Source of the DNA: Pleurodeles waltl
Taxonomy: Eukaryota; Chordata; Amphibia; Caudata; Salamandridae
Direction: 5' to 3'
Assembly: GCF_031143425.1 (NCBI RefSeq)
Contig: NC_090451.1
Coordinates: 348,076,339-348,140,338, forward strand
Length of the DNA: 64,000 bases
The translations under genes and the position numbers were made by a program. Under the pieces are notes generated by a model. The model did no database searches. It worked only from the letters and a program-made list of their open reading frames with translations, and was not told the origin of the DNA. Below are positions 35,880 through 46,859 of the stretch, piece by piece (position 1 is the stretch's first letter; each line of letters opens with the position of its first letter).

Positions 35880-36375
35880 CCACACCCATCTCACGCCCAT
35901 CAGTTTGGTTGGTTTGTGGGCTTGCCTTTTAAAATTTGCTTAATTTCATTAGTGAAAGGCATGCATGCGTCATGCCTTTTCCAGTGCTTAGCCCTCCTCG
36001 AAAGCAACTACTGAAAACATACGAGGCTCCGTGTTTTACAAATGGCTTCTAGACTACTTTTTATTTTTATTTCCTATGCATCGCGATCTTGCTGGGAAGT
36101 AGTTGAACGCTTTGCATGAATTCGACCCTGTTACATGGATAGTTGCACTTTTGCCACTTACATGAATAATTGCACTTTTGAAAATACGTTTGCTTGCCAG
36201 CAAACTTCTTTTTCCTTTAGTGTCTCTCCTTTGCGCTCATGGCGGCTGTCGACCCGCTTATGTGAAACTGTTTTACTTTTCATTTTCAGTTTATGTGGCA
36301 AGAAAAGTCTGGTTAGGAATTTACAACCCTAATAGCTCTAACTCGAGAAATGTGAGACCCATTCCATAACAAATG
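35880..36375 (+). repeat. Dispersed repeat, CpG-poor copy
   Basis: Second copy of the family at 18745-19145, same orientation, with most CpGs changed and a small duplication of TTGCACTTTTG near 36143-36180. Confidence 0.72.
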
Positions 36376-37196
36376 ATTGTTTAAGTTTGGATCTGCCTGG
36401 GGCCAGCAGTGTTGGGCATGGTCTGTTCGACTTGGCAATCAGAGCACAGGCACATTTCGAAAGACACTAGGCTCACTATATTTAGCATGCACCTTAAGGC
36501 AAATTTGTACCTGACTGGAACCATGCAGCAATTGAGAACCAGTTCATGCAGCAGGATTGACCAAATTATGTGGCTAGAAAAAGCATATAGTGCAGCATAA
36601 TGTGACACATTCTATGGCAGCGTCATTGTGCCCTTCTATCATCTAACACGTGTTAACACTGTCTGGGAAATATTTAAGCACATTTGTAGCAGTATAACAC
36701 CCATTCTTTGTTTGATAGAGTACAAACAATAGGCCAGAATAAAGTTGCAGTCACAATCCAAGATATTGCAAAGTTAAGCCTCTAAAGACAGACATCTCTC
36801 AAAGACGTGCAACTATCATTGAAACGTTTTGTCCACTTTAGAGATGCCTAGTGTGATATGTTCAGCATGATTTGGACTAACGAAGCTGGTGGGTGGCAAA
36901 ATTACCAGTACGAAAAAGTGAAGATTTGTGTTCATTCTTCAGACATTAGCATCCACTTGACTGAAGGATTTATGTGAACTCCAGGAGGAAATAACCTTCA
37001 TTTTCCACCAGGGTGGTACGAAAATGAGACCTAAGTTACATTGCAAGATACTTTCTCTTTGCATAGTTTGAACTCTGCAAGCATTCTGTGATAGTGAAAA
37101 CACAGCCTTGACCAATGCAAAAGCTTTGACCGATGCAAGAGCTATTGTCTTTCTTAAGGCACGTTGCACAGCAGCACGAGCAGAATTGCAGTATGA
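36376..37196. other. Gene-free stretch
   Basis: Nothing recognised. Confidence 0.45.
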
Positions 37197-37240
37197 CTTA
37201 AAGTCAACACTGTCATAATGCTTTTTTCGTTGACTTTAAG
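37197..37240. repeat. Short inverted repeat
   Basis: CTTAAAGTCAAC at 37197-37208 and GTTGACTTTAAG at 37229-37240 are perfect 12-bp arms around a 20-bp loop, directly left of the next MITE. It may be a tiny hairpin element or chance. Confidence 0.6.
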
Positions 37241-37247
37241 CCATTAT

Positions 37248-37782
37248 GGCCCTCATTATGACACCGCCGTGTTCATGCTGGCAATCATTTAACTGACCGT
37301 CAGCCCCCCTGGGACCCTGCCGGCCGTATTATGTACATTCTGCAGGGCCGGGATATTGCCGGCGGCTCCACATGGAGCCGTTGTCAATGCCTCTGTGCGG
37401 CGGGTGCAGCTGCACCTGTCGCGCAGATCACTGCGACCTGCGCGATGGGGCACTGCACAGGGGCCCATGCACTGCCCATGCCAAGTGCATGGGCAGTTCA
37501 GGGGCCCCCAGGGGGGCCCCGGAGCATCCCTTCCACCAGTCTTTCCCTGGCAGGGGAGCCCGCCAGGGAAAGGCTGGTGGCAGTAGGGATCATTATCTGA
37601 GGGGCAGCAGCACTGCCCTGTCAGATAATGATTCCTTCCACCGTCAGGCTGCCTATCAGAGGCAGCCTGGCAGTGGAGTCCATGTGTTCTTTATATGGCG
37701 GTTCAGCCCGCCATGCCGGTGGCGGACTTTTCACCCACCGGCGGAATGGCAGGCTGAACCGCCAGGGATCATAATGACCCCC
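37248..37782 (+). mobile_element. Harbinger-type MITE
   Basis: Ends GGCCCTCATTATGAC and reversed GGGGGTCATTATGAT, with TAT on both sides (37245-37247, 37783-37785). The interior holds several GC-rich hairpins and aligns in reverse with 34104-34699. It lacks a transposase. Confidence 0.82.
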
Positions 37783-37785
37783 TAT

Positions 37786-39029
37786 GTCTAATAAAGGATT
37801 GACAAAGCCAATAACTCTAGCTTAGGCGAAAACTGTTGGCTTTACCACTGCTTGTTATTTTTTATTTTTTTATTTCCTTTTCTTACAATTTACGAAAGGC
37901 AACGGTATGAATAACTCCTTGCCTTTTTAAATAAGGTACATTGCGTGTGTCCTGTCATTTAAACTCCTAGCAATGCAGTTGAATAAAAATAATTGTTGAT
38001 CTGCTGCATGTCAACCTCGATTAAACGATTTATATTCTGACCCAAGCCTCAAAACATGAATAAAGGACAAGAAGAGAAAGTGCTGTAGAAAACATAACTC
38101 GTTTTCTACACTAAGGGTGGACTATTAAATCTTGATTGATAGTTGCCACCGTCATCATAATCGCTCGAGTGACACTGACAATGGTGGTCAAATACTTAAA
38201 CATTGTATGTTATTCTAGTAACTGCAATTCCTGAAATGCTGCACGTCTTCCAGAATGAAATAGGAACACGTTGGTATAAACATAAAAGAGTATTGCCACA
38301 CATTTTTTTCATTATTGGTAAGAGGTTCACTTTGAGGAACGGATGGCGCAAACTCAGGTGACAAGACTGAAGAGGGTTACGGCAAGAAACTGTACCGGAA
38401 AGAGCCAATTATTTCTTAAAGCAATGTTTCACAAATGCAGCAACTGCAGTTTCCGCCATTGTCTTACTCAAACAACTGGCTTAGTTCTCATCCGGGTGAC
38501 ATCGTCCCATCCTCCGACCTACGGTTTGTGCAACAGATTGCTTTCCAGTAAAGTCTTTCCGTCGTTTAGCTTATGGACAGAAGGTTTGAACATCCTCAAA
38601 CTCAAGCCAGCCGGGCAGTTTTAAACCCCGTTTATAGTATGCTTGTCAGAAATGTGTTCAATTGTAACAAAAATAAAAGCGGCGATAATTATCTTCAATG
38701 AGGCGTTCCCTTCTGTCTATTGTAATGAGGGGTTATGGAGACATATGCTACTTTAAATGTGGCCTTACTGTTTCCATCAGGGACATAGCCCGGGGTAGGT
38801 TTTTAGGGGGTGGTGGCAATTTGATCCCTAAGGATAATTATAGCATGAAAGGGGTCTCAGTGTCGACAGGTATGCAGCTCCCAGTGGCGTTTGGAAGCCT
38901 CACTTCAGCAGCTTAAGCGAGGGCTGTCACTAGGCCAGACTCGTGAATTACTTGTTTATACCCCTCTACTGCTTTCAGGTCTGCAGACAAAATGCTTATA
39001 AAAATTACTGAAAGAGGGTTTTATGTCGT
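37786..39029. other. Gene-free stretch
   Basis: A 93-codon frame at 38343-38624 has no recognisable domain and no splice support. Nothing else stands out. Confidence 0.4.
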
Positions 39030-39490
39030 TGGCTGGCATGCACAGAGAAGGAAACAAAAAAGAAAAATAAGCAAAATAGGAGAAAACGAGCGAGAGAGCG
39101 GCGAAAACAATAAATTAGCATGAGAGTGAAAAGAGTGGAAGAAAATGTAAGGATAAGAGAAAAAAGATGGGTGGATACAAAAGGCAAACAAAAGAAGAGG
39201 AAGATAGGGGAAAAGGAAGAAAGAAAGCATGGAAGGAAAAAAGGGTAAAATGTAGGATGGAGGTGGAAGAATGAATGGATGGAAGAGTGAAAGAATGATG
39301 GATGGTTCAACAAGGAAGGGCGAATGAACAGATGGAGAAGGGTGAATGGATTGATTGGTTAAAGGATGGATGGATGGGTGGGTATATGAATATATTGATA
39401 GGGGGGGTGTGAAATGATGGACGTATATATGGATGGATGATTAGATGAAGAGTGAATGGATCATAGATGGATGATGGAAGGAGGATGAAA
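39030..39490 (+). repeat. Purine-rich tract with GGAT/GAAT repeats
   Basis: Nearly all A and G on the plus strand from 39030 to 39300 (GAAAA, GAGAG, GGAAG), then irregular ATGG, GGAT and GAAT tetramers to about 39490. Confidence 0.8.
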
Positions 39491-39912
39491 AGAACTCTCA
39501 TAGGCAGGGACATGTTTGTTCAATTTGCTTGCTCAATCTGATTAGAGGCATGTTTCAAGTGGGGGATATTTTCATTTTCTGGCTACTTCTTTGAAGGCAA
39601 CCAAAAAGTATATCTGGTGACCTGCTTGCTAATCAATTACCCTGCGTTGTCACACATATCAGGAGATAAAAGCAAAAGGAAAAAATACAGTAAGATCCCT
39701 TACATTTTCCCCAGGTCTGTTTTACTTCCAAATTCCTGATTTTGATGGTCTGAACGTGGAACAGCAATAACAATAATATACCATGTGCACCATTGTCTAA
39801 ATTTGAATCAGGTAAAAAGAGTTTGCGCCTTATTTAAGGTTACCTGTAGCATTCCAATAGAGGCTGTCAAAGTGAAACTCCTAACGGCACAATTTGTGCT
39901 GTTCACCATATA
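39491..39912. other. Gene-free spacer
   Basis: No feature seen. TA at 39911-39912 may be the left target duplication of the next element. Confidence 0.4.
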
Positions 39913-40214
39913 GTCCTGGCCCCTTGACATACTTCGGTAAAAAATTGTTGTCCAGAGATTTTCATTTTTAATTTGTGTTTTTGTATCATTAGAGAAGTAA
40001 TTTAGCTTGGGTTTGCATTGCTAATCCGGGCTGATTTTTTCTGGACAACATTTTTTAAAGTGGCTGATGTGTTGGAGTGATGATATAATATTTCAGGAAG
40101 ACCTATATACTTCATTCTGGTGTCAAGCCATAGGTTTTTGGGGCCAAGTAGTCTTATAGAGACAGAAAATAACTCCTTAGAGCAACCCTTCCACCATTTT
40201 CCAAAATGGCGGCT
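39913..40214 (+). repeat. Left long inverted repeat
   Basis: Pairs with 45324-45630. The inner end reads CCAAAATGGCGGCT, which fits the YY1 binding consensus AANATGGCGGC. Confidence 0.88.
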
Positions 40215-40393
40215 CTATAATGATGTGTTTTAGCCATCACATTGGTAATTTATTTTTAATATAGTTTTTGTTTCAGGTTTTCCATTGATTTAAATACATG
40301 AACATGAGCGACGCAGGTGATCGCCGAGGATCTTTACCTCCTGACAGTGTTGCTAACTACAAAAACGGCCAACTCCATCTACAAAGAAAAATG

Positions 40394-43300
40394 TGTTGTA
40401 TGCCACACTAATCAGAAAGAAAAGCTCATATCCACTGCAGCTGGACAGAAGAGAGTTTGAGATGCTGCCGAAATAAGTAAAGACAAAGTTCACAAAAGAT
40501 TGAAACTCATGGGTGAAGAGGATCAAATATTTTATCATTGCAACAACAAGTGCTTCAAGTGATGTACAATGGAAAAAAGCCTGGAAAAAAATTGTCAAAA
40601 AGTAGCAGAAACCAGTGAATCACAACAAGAATTTGAGTCTCTTGAGAAAGCGATGACAACCAAACCCAACGACCATCTACTTAGGTGATCGATGGCTACC
40701 CCTCGTCCACCTCCAACAACTGATCAGAAAGCAGAGGATCTTCAATTTGTTATCTGTGGTTTAGTCAGAACAAGGGCCAAAGGGATTGACAAAAGAAGAA
40801 AGTACAGAGTAGGTGATTTTCAAAGGGCAAACATGTTTTTAACTGCAGCTAGTTTTTTCAAAGATGAAATTTTCAGCCTAGTAGCTGATCTCAACAGCTA
40901 GTGAATGTATTTGCAGCAGATTTGTATGCCAACCAAAATGCAGGCTTGCATACATTTAAAATTATGAATGTAAAATGAGCTCCCAGCAGCAACGTAACCA
41001 CCAGCCTTCCGTGAAGTTTGCACTCTTTGAAAAAGCAAATGAAGTTTTAAAGCTACTCTTGAGCACTGACTACAGGTTCACACTCAGTGAGATCAGAGAA
41101 ATAATGGTCAACACTGATGAAACTCCATTGATTCATAATAATGGAATTAAGATTTTTCTGGTAAGAATGTAGAATGACAGAATTCAGATTTGTCGGTCTA
41201 ACAAAAAGAATAAGCCACTTATGGTGTTTTCAGCTGATTTGACTCCTGAAGTTTTTGCTACCAAAATAAGATCAAAGAATTCAGTAAAATCTGCAGGAAC
41301 CCCTTTAAGAAATGTCCTGCAAGATTTACATTTTGGATTTAACGACAAAATCTGGGATGCCCCAGAACGCCACAAATCATGGGAGTCAACAAGAATGCCT
41401 AATGTTGTCTTAACATTTTTTACATCATTGTTTAATATCAGCATAGCAAAACTGTTACAAGCTAAAGTTCTTGAGTTCGGAACAGAAGCCGACAACATTG
41501 ATGATGGCTTTGAAGCTATAAGCAAATATCTGGAAGAGAATCCCAAGAACCAACAGGCTTATGCTGTGCAAGTGTACTGTCTTCTCCAAGTCATGTTTTA
41601 TGAATTACATCACAGCAAAAAGAAAACTGAGCTGTACATGATGACTGCCCACGCAATCTATGACAAGTGCAAAAATAGAGAGCTAATCACATCAATTATT
41701 AGGATTTGTGTGTCAACAAGTTATGATGACATAGTACTGAGCAGGAACTTGTTAGCAGCTCATACTGTAAAATCGTGTGAATCTGACAGCACACCACTTC
41801 CAAGTCACTTTACCAGGAAAGGATTAACAATTGCTGCTCTAGATAATTTTGATTTTGAACACAGCTCTTCTTTGTCTGGAACATCCAGCACACATGATAC
41901 TGACATGGTTCTTTTTCAAGACTGTACCAATGAAGTAGCTGCTGGAAAACAAGTTGTATCAGCTGTAGGCATAAGAAAACAAAGCTGCAAACTTATAACC
42001 AAACAGGTTTGCCAATGTATGCGAAATCTCTATAAGCCATCAACACATCACAATCTACCCAAAAGTTTCAAAGTGGAAGAGGCCATGGATCGTCTTCTAC
42101 TTGATGCTAAAAGTCTGCAAAGTGGATTTAAAGGACTTTATCATATTGTTTATTCGGTGCAGACTGAAGGATGAAGAAAAGTCAGTTCCACCATGGTCTC
42201 AAATTTATGCTCTGATCTCCCAGAATACTGTCCCACTGAAGAAGGTTGGGGTTTTACCAGTAATACCATGTCAAGTAACAGACTATGGGCCTGATTCTAA
42301 CTTTGGAGGACGGTGTTAAACCGTCCCAAAAGTGGCGGATATACCACCTACCGTATTACGAGTTCCATAGGATATAATGGACTCGTAATACGGTAGGTGG
42401 TATATCCGCCACTTTTGGGACGGTTTAACACCGTCCTCCAAAGTTAGAATCAGGCCCTATGTAACAGTATACAGAGCTCTAAAAGATTTCCAAAATGTAC
42501 ATGCTCAGTTCGAAGAGCAGCCTATCCTGTAATTTTTTTTCCGATGGAGGTGTATTCCGTATAGTAGCTGACATTTTTATGAACAATCCAGTGGAATTTG
42601 ATGATCTTTATCCAATGATAGGTGTTTTCCACATGACAAAAATTGTGTTGAGGTGTGCAGGAAGATATCTCAGTGGACATCGCACAGACAATGCACTTAT
42701 AGGGGCTGAAATCTTTGGAAGCAAAACTGTCCATTCAGTATTGAGTGGAACTCATTATGTTTGTTCGTTACAAGGAATGCTCATCATGCTTTCTGGAACA
42801 ATAATGACAAATTAGGTTTTGCATATCTTATCTCAGAAGTGAACAAGGCACAGGGTGCACTTCATTCAAAAGACACAATGCAAAGACAGGAAATGTTCAA
42901 TACACTCATTTCAAAATCAGAAAACCCGAAAACCAAGTTTGTAGAGTTTGGCAAAGAATGTGAAGAAAAATCAGAACTTTGCAAGTACTGGAGAAATGTT
43001 TTACACATGATAGCTCTAGTTTAAAACTTGGTACATGCTGATCAGGAAGGTAATTGGGAGCTGTACATAAAGTCTGTGGAGTCACTGATTACTGTGTTTA
43101 GGAAATTTGATTGCATAAACTACCTGGGGTGTGGGTCCTGGTATTTGGAAAGAGTGAAAAAGCTAGAGGTGAAAAAACCATACCTCTACAGAAAATTCAC
43201 CCAAAGACATTTTGTGGTGAAAGACAGAGAGTGAAGGTTCAATGTTGTGGTTCCAGATGTGAATCTAGAACAGACGATCCAGAAAAGCTCCAAGAAAATT

Positions 43301-45153
43301 GGTCAGACATGCAAGACTGAATATGATGCTCAGTGGCAGGTAGTTTATCATGAAGTCCTTTCTATTTGTAATGTTTTCAGAGGGATGATAAATTCAAAAT
43401 TAATGGACCATAATGAAACTGTTCCTCACTACGAACTTGTGGGAAAGAGAGGGGAACATTTTAATAAACATGTTGACATCCTTCTTTATTTCAAGCGGCA
43501 GCAAGGAAACCCCTTTGAAATGACTCAGCCTGTGCGACTACACAACTTTGTGACCAAACAATATGTGGATAGCTATATAAAGACACGTCTACTAGATGTC
43601 CTGAAACATGGATCAAAACTATATGCAGAACTGAAGCAGGAGAGATTTGCATTGAAAGAGGAAAATCTGTTTGACATAATCCCTAAAGCTAAGCTTCCGC
43701 ACTTTAATTGCCACAGTAGGAGTTTTGTCCAACCAGCCACTACAAAGCAGGTTACAATAAAACAACTTTTGCAAGCACATAGAGAGATGTATATAGCAAA
43801 AGAAAGGGGTGAATTTATCAAGGACATTTTGACGCATGATCTTCTTCCAACAAATGCATTATGTGATGGAGATGCTGCAACCAAACCAGTGAAGCACCAA
43901 GTCAAAGAGCTCGAAAAAACCTTTTGCCTGAAGAATTTCAATTCAAAAAGATATCCTCATTGAAAACTGCTGTTGTTGTGAACTATATGTCTCAATTGCA
44001 AATGGTCAAGATTTCATCCATGCAAAACTTCAGAGAGGTCTTTCAGACTGGTCTATATATATCAAAGTAAGTGTGAACCTTGCAAGAACTGCATATTGTC
44101 TTTGACAGTTATCTTGAACAATCTGTCAAAGAATGTGAGAGAATCAGAGAAATGTCTACAAGTGGAACGATTACCTTGCCTGCATCAAAAATTTGACACC
44201 TATGCCTTTGCAACTTAATAAATTCTGGTTATCAACATCGGACAAGATGAACTTGGAGATGTTAAGTCACCAAAACATTGCGGATGCTTCAGTGAACACT
44301 GAATTTTTTATTATTGCAAGTGGAATGATTGTCAATGAGGAAGTGGTGCCTGCAGAGATATATTCAAGGGTGCAGGCCATATTGTTCAAGAACTTAACAG
44401 CAAATTAGAGGACGCTGACCTTTGTGTTGTGCCACATGTTGAGTGGGCTGTTCAAAATGGTTCCAATTAAGTCATTGAACTGTCAAATGACACATATGTA
44501 ATTATTGTGCTACTCAGATTTGTTGCAATGTTTATAAGTTAAGGACTGTCAGAGTTATGGATACGTTATAAAATAGACAAGAAAAGACACTTAATTCTGC
44601 TTCCTATTATCTACAAGAAATTTGACCCAGAGATGGCCAGTATTCTTGTCAAGGCACATATTTTTACGGGTGATGACACTATGAGCAAAATTGGAACAAA
44701 GTTGGAGCTTTAACTACTGAACCTGTAAATTTTCTGAAAGGATTTCTTGAGACAGAAGAAGAATATGACTTTAAAGATGTTGAAAAATACCTTCTGAATG
44801 TGTGGAAAATAAGTTCTGACTGTCACACTTTTGATGATCTTCGGTACAGTGAGTTCAAGAGATCAGTCCCGCTAAGTGACCTTCTACCAACATCATATTC
44901 TGTGCGTACACACATTAAAAGGACGTTCTACTTGATCAGAAGATGTGTAAATATTTTGGATCATGCATATGTAGAGAAAGATCTGTGTGAATTTGATTGG
45001 GATGATATTGATGTGGTGCCAAAACCTACAAACTTTCTAAAGCCTCTACCCACAGAACTTACATGCATATGTACTTACCTGTGCTGCAAAAAGATGTCCC
45101 TGTTTAAATGCTCTTCTAAAATGTTCAACATTCTGCAATCGTACCACAAGTGA
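40394..45153 (+). pseudogene. Transposase-like gene of the long-TIR element, decayed
   Basis: Pieces in order: a Cys/His cluster (CVVCHTNQKEKL, YHCNNKCFK, 40390-40565); a second one (LQFVICGLVRTRAKG, VFAADLYANQNA, 40740-40960); the core at 41221-42174 (TSLFNISIAKLLQAKVLEFG, VMFYELHHSKKKTELYMMTA, IAALDNFDFEHSSSLSG, THDTDMVLFQD); FFSDGGVFRIVADIF and YPMIGVFHMTKIVLRCAGRY at 42530-42680, then SGTHYVCSLQG; a helical part at 43247-43963 (RLHNFVTKQYVDSYI); and LSDLLPTSYSVRTHIKRTFY with a Cys-rich end (CICTYLCCKKMSLFKCSS) at 44880-45130. Many unnamed proteins of corals, molluscs, hydra and fish have this order, some ending in a CXC-type Cys cluster. Asp in DNFDF and SDGG could be catalytic; that is speculation. 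It is broken by TGA codons (several look like CGA to TGA), frameshifts and the MITE. Confidence 0.75.
42287..42457. mobile_element. 171-bp palindromic MITE, copy A
   Basis: Nearly perfect hairpin: GGGCCTGATTCTAAC..GTTAGAATCAGGCCC with arms of about 80 bp that differ by one indel near the loop. TAT flanks both sides (42284-42286, 42458-42460). Removing it and one TAT restores the reading frame of the host gene (QVTDYVTVYRALKDF), so the borders are firm. The copy at 51870-52040 is identical base for base as far as I can check by eye. Confidence 0.93.
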
Positions 45154-45323
45154 TTGCCAAAACAAATAAATAAAATTAACTATGAAAATGTGTCTGAAAC
45201 AGGAGTGATAAACATTATTCAATTCATATTCAGAACATAAACATTGTTTGGTGTACACGTAAAAGGATTACAAATCATTATTATTTGTTTCATTTCTATA
45301 TATGTCTCTTCTTCCTCTCTCAT

Positions 45324-45630
45324 AGCCGCCATTTTGGAAAACGGCAGAAGGGTTGCTCTGGGGAGTTATTTTCTGTCTCTGTAAGACTACTTGACCCCCA
45401 AAGCCTATGTTGTGACACCAAAATGAAATCTATAGGTCTCATGGTTCCTGAAATATTACATCATCACTGCAACACATCCAACATTTTAAAAAATGTTGTC
45501 CTTAAAAATTTGGCCCGGATCAGCAATGTCTACCCAAGCCAAATTACTTCTCTAATGATCCAAACACACAAATCAAAAATCTAAATCTCTGGACAACAAT
45601 TTTTTCTGAGGTATATCAGGGGGTCGGGAT
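45324..45630 (-). repeat. Right long inverted repeat
   Basis: Inverted partner of 39913-40214, slightly longer through small indels. The inner end again has the reversed AAAATGGCGGC motif. Confidence 0.88.
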
Positions 45631-46586
45631 TACTAGTTTCTGCCCCAGTATGCTTTGTGGGATGTGCACAGATCTGGGGACATGATACTACATTCTGCTT
45701 GAATCCATTGGAGAGCCTTAGGGCTAGTTTGCGTTATTATTGGTTTCTGAAACAGAAACTCAGCCTAGTTGCCTTATTCTACTTGGAGTTTGTGTTTCTG
45801 TAAACATGGTTGGTGTTAGCTATGTTGCAGTAGGACAAATGGAACATCACTCAGGCTTTTGTGAGTTCAAAATGGTGGTTAGTTTCCAGCAATGGCACTA
45901 TTTTTCTGGTCAGTGGAAATAGAAATTGTTATTCTTGACCATCTCATGAATTTGTGGTTTAGTGGAGAGATCTTATTGAACGATGGTGCCAAAAATGTTG
46001 AACATCTGCATTGGTTCTTGTTGTGTACCACTCATGTAGGTCATTTTAAAGGAAGCTTACCATACTTGGTGCTGTATACTAGCTAGTTGTCTGTGTTGAT
46101 TTTGTTTTAACAATTATCATACAAGCATCCAATATGTATAAACAACAAGGCTTATTGTATACAATAATTTTCCAACGCAACCAAGATCTCACACCTTGCA
46201 CATAGGCTATGCGATCATAGGCTTATAACATACTTTTCACTAAATGGCACGACAAAACACCAACAGAGCCCCCTAGTTCTCTGTGTTGATATCAGTTAGG
46301 CAGAAATAGTTTTTTCATCAAGGAGTGTGCATGACTGAATCATTTTGGAATACTATTCTTGCTCTTTAATTAATTCTACAGGCATCAGCTTACATCCAAG
46401 AGTGTAGGTAATGAGATCAAAAACTTGTGGTAGCAGAACCTGAAGGCTTTGAATAATAGGGCAAGAGGATGCTTCAGTGCATTGTACCTTTTGGCTGTTA
46501 GACTTTGGTGAGATATTTCAAATGTACTGGTTGTGCTCTTGGAAAAATGATTTAGTTGACTTAAAAGCAGGTGTCAAAATCCTTAG
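45631..46586. other. Gene-free stretch
   Basis: No recognised gene or repeat. CCATTCTTTGATTTTTTGA at 46587-46605 is the left target duplication of the L1 that follows. Confidence 0.45.
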
Positions 46587-46859
46587 CCATTCTTTGATTT
46601 TTTGATTTTTATTTAAAAAGATTTTATTGATTTTGAGGGGAAAATACTGGGATAGCTCACAGGCCATTCAAAGTACCTTAGTTCAATATCATTTTGCAAT
46701 GTCAATACATCAGCCCACAGTCCATCCCAGATAGTTCCATACCCCTTAAGCCCAACTCACCCCCCAACTTCTCCCTTCCTTGTACAGTGCAGTGTTACGT
46801 TATTCAACAATAGTCAGCTGTAAGTCCAGGCCCCGTTCCTGCATAGTCAATGTGTCCAA

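Larger units (their letters stand above)
39913..45630 (+). mobile_element. DNA transposon with about 305-bp inverted repeats, unnamed family
   Basis: 39913-40214 and 45324-45630 are long inverted repeats. Reading both inward, they share ACATTTTTTAAAATGTTG-like blocks, ATTGTTGTCCAGAGATTT, TCATTAGAGAAGTAATTT, AATATTTCAGGAA, AGTCTTA(T/C)AGAGACAGAAA, AACTCC, AGAGCAACCCTTC and CCAAAATGGCGGCT in the same order. TA flanks both ends (39911-39912 and 45631-45632), a possible 2-bp duplication. Between them lies one decayed plus-strand gene of an uncharacterised transposase-like family. A 171-bp MITE interrupts it at 42287. I cannot assign a named superfamily. Confidence 0.85.

Noticed and set aside
38343..38624. 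93-codon frame as a host gene
   Set aside because: No recognisable domain, no splice or regulatory support; length is within chance for this much DNA.
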